Shown: positions 25,683 to 34,750, counted from the stretch's first letter. The stretch is 64,000 nucleotides of DNA from VXYL01 sp965116345 (GCA_965116345.1 OZ220680.1:3534001-3598000), one strand, 5' to 3'. Made by a program: numbers and translations. Notes: a model not told the origin generated them from the letters alone.

Positions 25683-26140
25683 ACGAGTTCGGTGCAGTCG
25701 ACATTGTTCTCCCCGAGGAGTACCGCGAACACTTCCACACCTACTGCCTCACGCGCACAGAAGGGACGCACAACAGTCCCGAGGACAGTCCCTTTCCGCG
25801 CATGGTCGACATGTGGTTCCTCGCTGTCTGCATCGCAGTCAAAGAAGGTCTGTCCCCGAACTTCGACCGCAAGGGCAAGACGTACAAGGCAATCGAGGGC
25901 GCGGTGTTCGGCAGCGACACGTGGCGCTCGGATGCGCTCATGCTGCTAGCGATCGCGCACACCGGCGACACCACCATCGCCAGCGACCCCCACGCGATGA
26001 TGAGGGTCGCCAACGCCTATGCGCTGGCCGGCTTGCCACGGCTCATCGGCATCCTCAGCGACCGAGGAGGCGACGTCGCCCTCGACTACCTTTCCGACTT
26101 CGTGGAGCAAGCCTGCGCGCCAACCCGAGTTCCCGATTAG
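25679..26140 (+). CDS. 153-aa protein of the phosphorothioation cluster (Dnd-associated protein 4-like)
   Basis: 153 aa with ATGA overlap to the SMC-like gene. Helical; the segment FPRMVDMWFLAVCIAVKEG followed by an SDTWRSDALMLL stretch is reminiscent of the small protein family annotated as Dnd system-associated protein 4 (by-eye similarity only). No catalytic motif visible. The stop codon lies directly before the start of the SspE-like gene, so it is part of the same transcript. It might be SspH; assignment is open. Confidence 0.7.
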   Translation: MNEFGAVDIVLPEEYREHFHTYCLTRTEGTHNSPEDSPFPRMVDMWFLAVCIAVKEGLSPNFDRKGKTYKAIEGAVFGSDTWRSDALMLLAIAHTGDTTIASDPHAMMRVANAYALAGLPRLIGILSDRGGDVALDYLSDFVEQACAPTRVPD

Positions 26141-28495
26141 ATGGTCGCTTCGATGGTCGACCCAGAGAATCTGTTTGACGCCAAAGCACAGGGCCTCTTT
26201 GGCACGATGAACTGCCATGCCGGGCCGGTCGGCTTCCGCGTACCCGAATATCAACGGGGCTACGACTGGAAGCTCGAGAACATTCAACGTCTCCTTGAGG
26301 ACTGTCTCAACGGATTCGCCAACTGTTGGCGCAGCAGGAAGGCTTCCTACACCTTCCTCGGAACCATAATCCTAGTCAACGAGAGGCAGTCCAAGGAACG
26401 CTCATTCGCCGGCACGTCGCTGGCCGTCGTTGACGGCCAACAACGCCTAACCACTCTGAACCTCCTCTGTTGCGTCCTCGCTGAAGCATTGATACAGCGC
26501 CAAGACGACCTAGCGCCATTGAGGGACCAGACAGGGGAATGGATGAAGGATGAGATCTCTTTCCACCTCGATGTGCTTTTCGCCTGCATGATCGGACAAC
26601 TCCCCCGCCGTGGAAGCAGCTTCCCTTTCCCCCGCATAGTCAGGAACGACGACAACCGGGCATCCAACTCCCACGACGCTGAGTACCGCTCAGTCGTCGC
26701 GAAGTTCTTCTATGAGTTCGCCAAGTTCTTCGCTGCCGATAGCCGGTCAGAATTCAAGCCAGGCGACATGCCAAACAACGTTCAATCAGAACGACTGCTC
26801 TGCAACTACAAGTTCATTAGGAAGCAGGTCGACCTAGCCCTTTGCCGCGTCGACGAAGACGAAACTAACTACACGCTCGACTTCGAGCGAACCGGTCTCA
26901 ACCGTTTCGACAGCGCCGGCGTTCGACCACTGTTCGAAAAGCTCCCTTCATCGGACAACGCTTCGGCCCAACAGAGTGATCAGTTTGCAAACCGTGCCCT
27001 AGCCGACGTCGGCAACACGCCGGAAGTAGCACCCTTAGCACGGCTGATTGCGTTTTCCTCGTACGTCACAAGCTGCGTCGTTCTGACGAGGGTCGAGACC
27101 GACGACGATCGCTACGCATTCGACATCTTCGATGCCCTCAACACGACAGGGGAGCCGCTGACGGCCATCGAGACTTTCCGGCCCCGAGTCATCCAATACG
27201 AGAACGAGGTCGGCGGTTTCCGAGACTCCGAGTCCGAACGTCACCTAAATGCCCTCGCTGACCACTTGGATCGCGTCTACGCCGACACGGAGACCCGACA
27301 GAAAGAGACCAAAGAGCTACTGATCTCTCTCGCGCTGTATCTGAACGGCGAGAAACTCGGCTTGTCCTTGGCGGCCCAGCGGACCTACCTCAGAAACGTC
27401 TTTGACGGCTACTCACGCGACGAACATGGATCGGCCCAACGCCGCCGCCTCGTCAAGTCCATGGCCGACTTGGCGGAGTTCAGGCTCAACTATTGGAATC
27501 ACAACCGGATCCAAGCCCTAGATGGCTTCCACCGTTCCCCACAACTAGCGGATCAACTGAAGCTTTGCTTCTCGTTCCTCAAGGCCATGGGCACGAACCT
27601 GACTCTGCCCATCCTTGCACGGTACTGGGTGTCGTGGCGATGTGGCGACCTCTCCGAGGCTGAGCTTCTCGATGCGGTGCGGGCGATAACCGCGTATGTT
27701 GTCCTGCGCCGCGCCGTCACGGGTGGAACAGCGGGCATCGACTCCGAGTTGCGCCGCCTAATGCATCGGAATCCGACTGCGGGCGAAGGTCCGTTCTGCG
27801 CCGGCGTCCACGGACACAACAACCTCGTACCGGTGGCTGCGCTAAAGACGGAACTTCGTGACAGGTACCTCAAGAAGCCCTGCGATGCGCAAGATCGGAA
27901 CGCATGGGTTGGCAGCGCCAGCGCCGTGCCCTTGGCGCGGCGTTCTCGTCCACTATGTCGGTTCCTTCTGCTTGCCGCTGCCCACAACGCATTGCCGGAC
28001 GCTGAGGCGGTCGGGCTGCTGACTCGAACGTCCGTCCGCCGCAGCGAGAACCTCGACTACCTGAGTTTCCGCAGATGGATCAGCGATCTGTATGCAACTG
28101 TCGAACATGTCGCCCCCGATTCCGACCGGGGCGTCGCTTGGGATCCTGCGATATATGGTGACGACATTCGACACTCGCTCGGCAATCTCATCCTTTTGCC
28201 CCATACCGAAAACGCCAAGATAGGCAACGCCGAATGGTCGAAGAAGAAGCTGTTCTATAGGGCGCTGACCGCCAAAACGCAAGACGAGAGGGACGACGTC
28301 ATGGCGCAGGCAGGGAGGGAAGGTTTGGATTTCGGCAAGAAGACGCGCCAGCTCTTCGCCGACAATGAACAGGTCGCGATACTCGAGTCACTCGACGCGG
28401 TTGGCACTTGGGACCGTTCGTTCATTCAGCTTCGCGGCCAGCGGCTGCTGGAACTTGCGTGGGACGAAATCTGGTCTTGGCTGGCTGCCAATTGA
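26141..28495 (+). CDS. sspE: SspE-like DUF262/DUF1524 phosphorothioation-sensing nuclease
   Basis: 784 aa from ATG 26141 (ATG 26153 four codons on is also possible). N-terminal DUF262: RVPEYQRGYDWKLENI, YTFLGTIIL, then VVDGQQRLTTLNLL near 97-108, the ParB/Srx-like NTP-handling motif. C-terminal DUF1524 HNH nuclease: EHVAP (His near 655), SLGNLILLP and IGNAEWSKKK supply the His-Asn-Asn/Lys set. Known SspE proteins combine exactly these two domains, hydrolyse NTP on sensing phosphorothioate DNA and nick invading DNA. It starts with no gap after the 153-aa gene. Confidence 0.85.
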   Translation: MVASMVDPENLFDAKAQGLFGTMNCHAGPVGFRVPEYQRGYDWKLENIQRLLEDCLNGFANCWRSRKASYTFLGTIILVNERQSKERSFAGTSLAVVDGQQRLTTLNLLCCVLAEALIQRQDDLAPLRDQTGEWMKDEISFHLDVLFACMIGQLPRRGSSFPFPRIVRNDDNRASNSHDAEYRSVVAKFFYEFAKFFAADSRSEFKPGDMPNNVQSERLLCNYKFIRKQVDLALCRVDEDETNYTLDFERTGLNRFDSAGVRPLFEKLPSSDNASAQQSDQFANRALADVGNTPEVAPLARLIAFSSYVTSCVVLTRVETDDDRYAFDIFDALNTTGEPLTAIETFRPRVIQYENEVGGFRDSESERHLNALADHLDRVYADTETRQKETKELLISLALYLNGEKLGLSLAAQRTYLRNVFDGYSRDEHGSAQRRRLVKSMADLAEFRLNYWNHNRIQALDGFHRSPQLADQLKLCFSFLKAMGTNLTLPILARYWVSWRCGDLSEAELLDAVRAITAYVVLRRAVTGGTAGIDSELRRLMHRNPTAGEGPFCAGVHGHNNLVPVAALKTELRDRYLKKPCDAQDRNAWVGSASAVPLARRSRPLCRFLLLAAAHNALPDAEAVGLLTRTSVRRSENLDYLSFRRWISDLYATVEHVAPDSDRGVAWDPAIYGDDIRHSLGNLILLPHTENAKIGNAEWSKKKLFYRALTAKTQDERDDVMAQAGREGLDFGKKTRQLFADNEQVAILESLDAVGTWDRSFIQLRGQRLLELAWDEIWSWLAAN

Positions 28496-28931
28496 TGTCG
28501 ACCCACACAACGGCAGCCAGGTACACGGCCTGACGGCATTGGTTGCTGCACATCGGGCCGTGCGGGGGTCAACGCAGTGCCAAGCCGGTTTCCCGGACGA
28601 AACGCCGGTGCAGTTCGCGCACCCTTCCACGGACCGTCCAAGCCCCTCGCCCAGCAGGCAGCCGCGCGCGTACTCCGCACGACAGGTTGTTTGATCGTGG
28701 TGCTTTTGCACTGTCGGCGGATGATCTGAGGATAGTTGTGGCGCGAGACGCTGTCGGAGAAGGATTCAACGAGTCCTTGCGACGATTCGAGAGAATGAAA
28801 CCCATGGTTCTCCCACGGGACGCCCACGATAGGCCCGCGCCGCAGTATCTCCGCTGGCACCACCGTGAAGTGTTTCGAGGGAACTCAGAGCCTCCATGAC
28901 CTAGTCGCGCCTAGTCGGGGGGGGGGGTGTG
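28496..28931. other. 436-bp gap at the right edge of the island, no gene seen
   Basis: After the SspE-like gene no supportable frame appears on either strand. A minus-strand frame over 28426-28863 has no recognisable composition. Near the right end a short direct repeat CCTAGTCG (twice, about 28900-28917) precedes a run of 11 G residues (28917-28927), close to the stop of the next gene. Could be an island junction or degraded sequence. Confidence 0.5.
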
Positions 28932-30020
28932 TCAAACCCACCCCTGAACCCGTGCCGCCTCCTCCCGAACCAGCTCCGGTGCTCCCAACAACTGCCGGTT
29001 GAAGCCAATCCGCTTGAACCAGTAGTGCAGGCCGAGCAGGTCCGTGATCCCCATGCCGCCATGGACCTCGGTGGACTTGCGCGCGACGAACTTGCCGACT
29101 TCCGAGAGGTGCGCCTTGGCGTGGCACGCCATCAGCCGGCCTTCCTCGGGGATCGCGGCGTAGGCATGTGCGGTGTACCAGATGAGGGACCGGCAAGGCT
29201 CGAGTTCGGCGGCCATTTCGGAGCACATGTGCTTCACCGCTTGGAACGACCCGATCACGCGGTTGAATTGGCGTCGCTCCTTGGCGTAATCGACGGCCTT
29301 GTCGAGCATGGATTGGGCGGCGCCGAGGGTGTCGGCGGCGAGAACCATGCGGCCGACGTCGATGGTGTTCAAGAGCGGCTCGCGCTCGCCTACCGACCCC
29401 GGCAGCACGTCGCCGGCGGCACCGTCCAGGGCGACCTCGGCCACTGTCCGGGTTCGGTCAATTGTCTTGAGCTTGTTGCGCGTGACGCCGGGTCCGTCGG
29501 GGTCGACCAGGTGCATTGCGCCGTCGTCCGAGGCGATGATCAGGATGTCGGCGGATGCGCCGTCGAGGACAAACATCGCCTTGCCGTTGAGCTTGCCGTC
29601 TGCCGATGAGACGCCCTCGGTCTCCCGGCGACCGATCTGCTCCGAGACGCCGACACCGACGACGATTTCGCCCCCGGCGATTCGGGGTAGCCAGGCTTCC
29701 TTCTGTTCGTCGCTGCCGGCGGCGGCAAGGGCGGTGGGCGCCATGATTGAAGACGCGACGTAGGGGATAGGCGCGACGACGTTGCCCAGGGCCTCGGCGA
29801 TCAGGGAAGCCTCGAGTTGTCCCAAGGCGACGCCGCCGTAGTCCTCGTCGATGAGCACACCGTGCACACCGAGGTTGGTGAGTTCGTTCCAGACGTCGTC
29901 GGCCCGGTCGTCGCGTTCTTCGGCGACCTCTCGGACGCGGGTCAAAGGGCAGCTGGACTCGAGAAATCCCGAGATGCTGTCCTGCAGCATGCGCTGCTCT
30001 TCGCTGAGTGCGAAATCCAT
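28932..30020 (-). CDS. Acyl-CoA dehydrogenase family protein
   Basis: 362 aa. Typical N-terminus MDFALSEEQRMLQDSISGFLE; three-domain fold with all-alpha N-terminal, short beta middle (GEIVVGVGVSEQ) and alpha C-terminal part (ERRQFNRVIGSFQAVKH, TEVHGGMGIT). The FAD/substrate-binding ARQFG-like motif ERRQFNRVIGSFQ is intact. It likely oxidises an acyl-CoA and passes electrons to ETF. The middle domain is shorter and less conserved than in classic family members, as in the smaller partners of heteromeric steroid-type dehydrogenases. It follows another dehydrogenase gene on the same strand, so a two-subunit enzyme is possible. Confidence 0.9.
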   Translation of the reverse strand: MDFALSEEQRMLQDSISGFLESSCPLTRVREVAEERDDRADDVWNELTNLGVHGVLIDEDYGGVALGQLEASLIAEALGNVVAPIPYVASSIMAPTALAAAGSDEQKEAWLPRIAGGEIVVGVGVSEQIGRRETEGVSSADGKLNGKAMFVLDGASADILIIASDDGAMHLVDPDGPGVTRNKLKTIDRTRTVAEVALDGAAGDVLPGSVGEREPLLNTIDVGRMVLAADTLGAAQSMLDKAVDYAKERRQFNRVIGSFQAVKHMCSEMAAELEPCRSLIWYTAHAYAAIPEEGRLMACHAKAHLSEVGKFVARKSTEVHGGMGITDLLGLHYWFKRIGFNRQLLGAPELVREEAARVQGWV

Positions 30021-30140
30021 CGTACTGTTCCAACTCCTTGTACGTTGCGGGCCCTGCTTGGATGCCCGTATTTCTCGATGGCACCGCCTAATCTTGCGGA
30101 GGGTCGAGATGAGCGACCCAACTGCGTTCGCGATACCAAT

Positions 30141-30166
30141 AGGGCGACCACAAGGGTCGCCCCTAC
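30141..30166. repeat. Family A intergenic palindrome
   Basis: GGGCGACC-ACAAG-GGTCGCCC (30142-30162) and then CCTAC. It ends exactly where the acyl-CoA dehydrogenase stop codon begins, so it lies directly 3' of the gene at 30163-31347 and could act as a transcript end. Confidence 0.85.
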
Positions 30167-31347
30167 GCTACCTTTGGTTCTTTGGGTAGTCCGAGTGCCC
30201 GTTCGCCGATGATGTTCTTCTGAATCTGTGCCGTGCCGCCGCCGATGATCAGGCCGAGGTCCAGCATGTAGCGCGCCTGCCAGAAGCCGCCGTCCCGCAG
30301 GTAGTCGCTGCCGTCGTACAGCAGTCCCAACTCGCCCAGGATGTCGATGGCGAGGCCGGCCATCTGGTGGTTCAGCTCGCAGCCGTTCAGCTTCACGATC
30401 CAGCGCGGCATGCCGGGTTCCTCGCCCTTGATGTTGTGCGAGAGGACGCGCATGCCGTTGAACTTCATGGCGAGAATCTGGCCCTGCAGCTTCAGCAGGC
30501 GGTCGCGGTAGATCGGGTTGTCGATCAGGCGTTCACCGCCGACGGTTTCGCGCTTCATCATGTCGACGATGCGGTTGAAGCGGTTCTCCGCCTCGTTGGG
30601 ATCGCCGAGGCCCCCGCGCTCGTAGCGCAGGGTGGTGTTGGCGACGAACCAGCCCTCGCCGCGCTTGCCGACGATCTGGTCCTTCGGCACGCGTACGTCG
30701 GTGAAGAACACCTCGTTGAAGAACGCATCGCCCATCATGGAGACGAGCGGGCGCACCTCGATGCCCGGCGTGTCCATGGAGAACACCAGGTAGCTGATGC
30801 CGTTGTGCTTCGGCGCGTCGGGTTCGGTGCGCACGAGACAGAACATCATGTCGGCGTTCTGGGCACCGGATGTCCAGATCTTCTGGCCGTTGATGACCCA
30901 CTCGTCGCCGTCGAGTTCGGCCTTGGTGGAGAGCGACGCCAGGTCGGATCCCGAGCCCGGCTCCGAGTAACCCTGGCACCAGGTCATCTCCCCGCGGACG
31001 GAGGGTGGCACCAGCCACTGCTTCTGCTCCTCCGTGCCGAGTTCCAACACCGTGGGAACCAGCCGGTTGTCCCCGGAGTGTCCCGGCGGCACGCGTGCGC
31101 GGGCGAACTCCTCGCCGATGATGCGCGACTTCAGGATGTCCGGCTCGGCCCCGTAGCCGCCGTATTCCTTCGGGATGGTGCGGGCGGCGTAGCCGTGCTC
31201 GATGAGCAGTTGCTGCCACTCCTTGGCGGCGCTGGGCCGGCCGGGGGTCATCCGCGCCGCGCTCGGGGCTCGATGCTTGTTCTCCTCGAGGAAGGTCCGA
31301 ACCTCGTCGCGGAACGCCCGGTACTCGGGGCTGTATTCGAGATCCAT
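30163..31347 (-). CDS. Acyl-CoA dehydrogenase family protein
   Basis: 394 aa, full length. Landmarks: YGGYGAEP in the first domain, the FAD-contacting WCQGYSEPGSGSDLASLSTKA, KIWTSGAQNADMMFCLVRT, and a C-terminal GGGTAQIQKNIIGERALGLP. These features resemble the larger partner of acyl-CoA dehydrogenase pairs used in degradation of sterol side chains or branched acids. It is 142 bp upstream of the smaller dehydrogenase gene with a family A palindrome in the gap. Substrate is not inferable. Confidence 0.92.
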   Translation of the reverse strand: MDLEYSPEYRAFRDEVRTFLEENKHRAPSAARMTPGRPSAAKEWQQLLIEHGYAARTIPKEYGGYGAEPDILKSRIIGEEFARARVPPGHSGDNRLVPTVLELGTEEQKQWLVPPSVRGEMTWCQGYSEPGSGSDLASLSTKAELDGDEWVINGQKIWTSGAQNADMMFCLVRTEPDAPKHNGISYLVFSMDTPGIEVRPLVSMMGDAFFNEVFFTDVRVPKDQIVGKRGEGWFVANTTLRYERGGLGDPNEAENRFNRIVDMMKRETVGGERLIDNPIYRDRLLKLQGQILAMKFNGMRVLSHNIKGEEPGMPRWIVKLNGCELNHQMAGLAIDILGELGLLYDGSDYLRDGGFWQARYMLDLGLIIGGGTAQIQKNIIGERALGLPKEPKVA

Positions 31348-31367
31348 TAGCGCGCTCCGGCCAGGGG

Positions 31368-32027
31368 CTACTCAGGTTGAGGGACGATGCGGATGTAGGG
31401 CTTCGGCGAATCCCAGCCTTCCGGGTACTTGGCCTTGGCTTCCTCGTCCGACACGGCTGGAACGATGATTACGTCGTCGCCGTGCTGCCAATTGACCGGC
31501 GTCGCCACCTGGTGACTGGCGGTGAGCTGGCAACTGTCGAGCAGGCGCAGCACCTCGTCGAAGTTCCGCCCCGTGCTCATGGGGTAGGTGAGCATCGCCT
31601 TGACCCGCTTGTCGGGGCCGATGACGAACACCGAGCGCACCGTGGCGTTGTCCACCGGGGTGCGTCCCTCGGACGTGTCGCCGGCGTCGTCCGGGAGCAT
31701 GTCGAAGGCCTTGGCGACTTTGAGTTCCGGGTCGCCGATCAAGGGGTAGGTGACCGCGTGCCCTTGGGTCTCCTCGATGTCCTTCATCCACTCGGAGTGG
31801 TTGGTCACGGGGTCCACCGACAGACCGACGATTTTGCAGCTGCGCGCGGCGAAATCGTCGGCGAGCCCGGCCATGTAGCCGAGTTCGGTGGTGCAGACCG
31901 GGGTGAAATCCTTGGGGTGGGAGAAGAGAATCGCCCAGCCGTCGCCGATCCAGTCGTGGAAGCTGATCTCGCCCTGGGTGGACTCGGCGGTGAAGTTCGG
32001 AACTTCGCTATTGATGCGTAGGGTCAT
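31368..32027 (-). CDS. 1-Cys peroxiredoxin (Prx6/AhpC-TSA family)
   Basis: 219 aa from ATG 32027 with GAGGAC upstream; the longer frame to 32120 lacks a ribosome site. Peroxidatic Cys45 in DFTPVCTTEL, conserved TxxC pattern, and the C-terminal extended domain (WQHGDDVIIVPAVSDEEAKAKYPEGW) typical of Prx6-type proteins. No resolving Cys in the usual C-terminal position, hence 1-Cys type. It reduces peroxides in the cytosol. The gene sits 20 bp upstream of the acyl-CoA dehydrogenase start and may share its transcript. Confidence 0.93.
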   Translation of the reverse strand: MTLRINSEVPNFTAESTQGEISFHDWIGDGWAILFSHPKDFTPVCTTELGYMAGLADDFAARSCKIVGLSVDPVTNHSEWMKDIEETQGHAVTYPLIGDPELKVAKAFDMLPDDAGDTSEGRTPVDNATVRSVFVIGPDKRVKAMLTYPMSTGRNFDEVLRLLDSCQLTASHQVATPVNWQHGDDVIIVPAVSDEEAKAKYPEGWDSPKPYIRIVPQPE

Positions 32028-32166
32028 GGTGTCCTCCACGTTCTCCCTTTGTGAATGGTGAACCGGCGATCTTACTCGGTGCGTGCCAAGGGCGCATCCA
32101 TGCCAGGCACGGGCGAGCACGGGCGACGGTCAGCGTCGCCCCACGGGACTGCCAACGGACCGTTGG

Positions 32167-33837
32167 TCAAGCAGCGAGGAGTTCGGCAGCCAGTCCGCGG
32201 GCCTCGTCGAAGGTCTCGACGATGCGTGACTCGGGGACGCCCCGGGGGACGCTCAGGGTACGGAACGTCCTTTCGACCTTGGCCCCCATCCCCAGGACGA
32301 TGAACTCCGTATGCTCTTCCCGGGCAACGTCCAACAGGTGGTCGATCACCATGGCGGCGCTGTCGTCCACGTAGGTGGTGTTGGAGAAGTCGAAGATCAC
32401 CAGGTCGTGCTCCCTGATGTCGGGGGTGATCGCCGCCACCAGCCGTTGCGACGAGGCGACCGTGAAAGACCCCTTGAGGGCCAACAGGCCGGCCCGCGCC
32501 GAGTAGGAGTCGGATTGGTCCCCGTCGGGGAGAAACTTGCTGTCGAGCAACGGAACGGAAACGACGCTGTCGAGTTCGAGGATCTCGAGTTGCCGCGCGT
32601 GGGCCATGCCGGCGGCGATCAGGCCGACGACCACGGCGGTGACGAGATCGACGAAGACCGTTAGCGAGAGCGTGGTGAGCAGGACCACGAGGTGCTCGGA
32701 GCGCAGCCGGTGCATCCGCACGAGCATGCGCCAGTCGACGATGTCCAGGGCGATCTTGATGACGATGCCGGCGAGCACGGCAAGGGGAATGGCCTCGAGG
32801 TAGCCGCCGAGGCCGACACCGATGCCCAGCAGCAGCCCGGCGTAGATCAATCCGGACAGCCGCGTCGTGCCGCCAGCGCGGATGTTGGTCAAGGTACCGA
32901 GGGTGTTGCCGCCGCCGGGGAGGCCCCCGACCAGCCCGGCAACCATGTTGCCGAGTCCCTGGCCGACGAGTTCCCGGTTCGGGTCGTGGCGCGTGCCCGT
33001 GATCGAATCGGCGGTGAGCGACGTGAGCAGGCTGTCCACCGAGGCGAGTAGGGCGAGGATCATCGCGGGTTCCACGGCGTGGACAAGGAAATCCGCGGTG
33101 GGCAGTTCGAAGTGCAGTTCGGGAAGCGTGATGGTCATCGCACCGATGACCGGCGCATCCGTGAGCCAGAAGACGCCCACCAGCGTCCCGACGACCAGGG
33201 CCAGAACCGTCGAGGGCAGGTAGGTCGACAGGCGGCTCGGCCAGGCCAGCGCGATGGCCAAGGTGATCGAGGCAATCGCGAACGCGCTGGGGTTGATGCC
33301 GTCGACAACGCTCGGCAGGGCGTGGAGCGAGTCCACGGGACCGCCCGCCGCCGGCAGACCGAAGAACGGCAGGATCTGGATCAGGACGATGATGATGCCG
33401 ATTCCGGACATGAACCCGGAAATGACCACGTGGGGCGTGTAGGCGACGTACCGGCCGAGTTTCGACAACCCGAGCAGCACCTGCAGCAGGCCGCCCATGA
33501 CCACGACGATCAGGGCTTCGCCCAGGGTCGAGGCGTGCGAGGTGACGATGACCGCCATGGCCACGGTCATCGGGCCGGTCGCGCCGGAGATCTGCGAACG
33601 GGTACCCCCGAATAGCGCGGCGAAGAAACCGACGGCGATCGACCCGTAGAGCCCGGCCGCGGCGCCAAGGCCCGAGGCGAGGCCGAAGGCCAGCGCGGCC
33701 GGAAGCACCACGACGGTCGCGGTGACGCCCCCGAGGAGATCCCCTTGCAGTGTGCGGAAGTTGTAGTTCACGGCGCAGTTCGTGTACCCGCCAATCAGCA
33801 TAGGCGATGAGGGAGTCCTGGGGTAGTCGCGATTCAT
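32167..33837 (-). CDS. SulP family anion transporter with STAS domain
   Basis: About 556 aa from ATG 33837 (ATG 33801 also possible). N-terminal half has a dozen hydrophobic segments including the SulP hallmark LPAALAFGLASGLGAAAGLYGS and GATGPMTVAMAVI. The C-terminal STAS domain (about 440-550) contains DFSNTTYVDDSAAMVI. SulP members move sulfate, bicarbonate or other anions at the inner membrane; the STAS domain modulates transport. Divergent from an XRE-type regulator with about 97 bp between, so likely controlled by it. Ion unknown. Confidence 0.9.
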   Translation of the reverse strand: MNRDYPRTPSSPMLIGGYTNCAVNYNFRTLQGDLLGGVTATVVVLPAALAFGLASGLGAAAGLYGSIAVGFFAALFGGTRSQISGATGPMTVAMAVIVTSHASTLGEALIVVVMGGLLQVLLGLSKLGRYVAYTPHVVISGFMSGIGIIIVLIQILPFFGLPAAGGPVDSLHALPSVVDGINPSAFAIASITLAIALAWPSRLSTYLPSTVLALVVGTLVGVFWLTDAPVIGAMTITLPELHFELPTADFLVHAVEPAMILALLASVDSLLTSLTADSITGTRHDPNRELVGQGLGNMVAGLVGGLPGGGNTLGTLTNIRAGGTTRLSGLIYAGLLLGIGVGLGGYLEAIPLAVLAGIVIKIALDIVDWRMLVRMHRLRSEHLVVLLTTLSLTVFVDLVTAVVVGLIAAGMAHARQLEILELDSVVSVPLLDSKFLPDGDQSDSYSARAGLLALKGSFTVASSQRLVAAITPDIREHDLVIFDFSNTTYVDDSAAMVIDHLLDVAREEHTEFIVLGMGAKVERTFRTLSVPRGVPESRIVETFDEARGLAAELLAA

Positions 33838-33934
33838 CGTTTTCGGCTTGAGAAATGATGCAGTTCCCGCAATTTGCAACTTTGGTTAGGTGAGTGAGAC
33901 TATCGACTCAACCTAGTCCTCTATATTGATACCA

Positions 33935-34678
33935 ATGATTCAGTCCAAGCGGATGATCCAGGCTCTGAAGAAGGCATTGAAAGAGCGGCGCATTTCATAC
34001 GAACAGGTCAGCGTGCATCTCGACTTGTCGCTGAGCAGCGTCAAGCGGCTGTTCTCGACGGGCGGGTTTACCTTGGAACGCTTGGAGAAGGTCTGCGATC
34101 TGGCGGATGTGGATCTCTTGGAACTGGCGCGCCGGGCCGATGCGCTGCGGCTCGACGTGGCGTCGCTCACGGCGGAGCAGGAACGCGAACTCATCGGCGA
34201 CCCGGTGCTTCTCCTGGTCGGCATCTGCGTCCTGAACCGATGGCCGTTCGAACGGATCGTCGACCGCTACCAGATCTCCGAGACGCGCCTGATCCAACTC
34301 CTCGCGCGCCTGGACCGAATGGGATTGATCGAACTCCTGCCGGGCAACCGCATCAAGCTCCGCGTCGCGAGGAACTTCGCCTGGCTGCCGAACGGGCCGA
34401 TCCACCAGTACTTCGTCGAACACGTGCAGGGAGCCTTCCTGTCCGGGACATTCGTACCGGACCAGGATCTCCACCGTTTCGCCTGGGGCATGTTGTCGTT
34501 CGAGTCCGCAGCGGTGTTGCGGTCCAAGATGAACGAGCTCATGGAGACCTTCGACGAATTGACCCGGGGCGACGAGATCCGGCCGACCCAGGAGGGCCGC
34601 AACATGGGTGGCTGCCTGCTGGTCGCCCTGCGCGAATGGGAACCCGCGGGATTCCGCGCCATGCGTCGGCGCGCCTGA
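33935..34678 (+). CDS. XRE-type HTH transcriptional regulator
   Basis: About 247 aa from ATG 33935; another ATG at 33953 is possible. N-terminal helix-turn-helix, residues about 10-60 (YEQVSVHLDLSLSSVKRLFSTGGFTLERLEKVCDLADV). Then a second winged-helix-like segment (ETRLIQLLARLDRMGLIELLPGNRIKL) and a C-terminal region without known domain. The two-part form fits regulators in which the N-terminal cro/C1 domain binds DNA and the rest senses a signal. Divergent from the SulP gene. The family B palindrome at 34720-34750 follows it. Confidence 0.85.
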   Translation: MIQSKRMIQALKKALKERRISYEQVSVHLDLSLSSVKRLFSTGGFTLERLEKVCDLADVDLLELARRADALRLDVASLTAEQERELIGDPVLLLVGICVLNRWPFERIVDRYQISETRLIQLLARLDRMGLIELLPGNRIKLRVARNFAWLPNGPIHQYFVEHVQGAFLSGTFVPDQDLHRFAWGMLSFESAAVLRSKMNELMETFDELTRGDEIRPTQEGRNMGGCLLVALREWEPAGFRAMRRRA

Positions 34679-34696
34679 CGGCGCGTTGGAAGTTCG

Positions 34697-34709
34697 TAGG
34701 GGCGACCGC
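34697..34709. repeat. Partial family A element
   Basis: GTAGGGGCGACCGCGCG begins like the family A repeat but the right arm is missing. It stands 11 bp in front of a full family B palindrome, so the two families are adjacent here. Confidence 0.55.
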
Positions 34710-34719
34710 GCGCCCCGCG

Positions 34720-34750
34720 CTAGGGAAGGTCTTAATCAGACCTTCCCTAG
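34720..34750. repeat. Family B palindrome, full copy
   Basis: 31 bp: arms CTAGGGAAGGTCT and AGACCTTCCCTAG (13-bp perfect) around TAATC. It lies between the converging XRE regulator and phytanoyl-CoA dioxygenase-like genes and could end both transcripts. Related copies at 48010-48040, 48779-48809, and degenerate at 53711-53770. Confidence 0.9.

Noticed and set aside
15969..28495. Calling the cluster a Dnd (double-strand phosphorothioation) or BREX system
   Set aside because: DUF4007 plus large ATPase plus PP-loop order is the Ssp set; no DndB, DndE or BrxL/PglZ-like protein is present.
28426..28863. 145-codon minus-strand frame after the SspE-like gene
   Set aside because: Overlaps the end of the nuclease gene, no ribosome site and no recognisable domain; kept only as gap description.
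31368..32120. 250-residue form of the peroxiredoxin
   Set aside because: The extra 31 residues have no family similarity, and ATG 32027 has a GAGGAC ribosome site.
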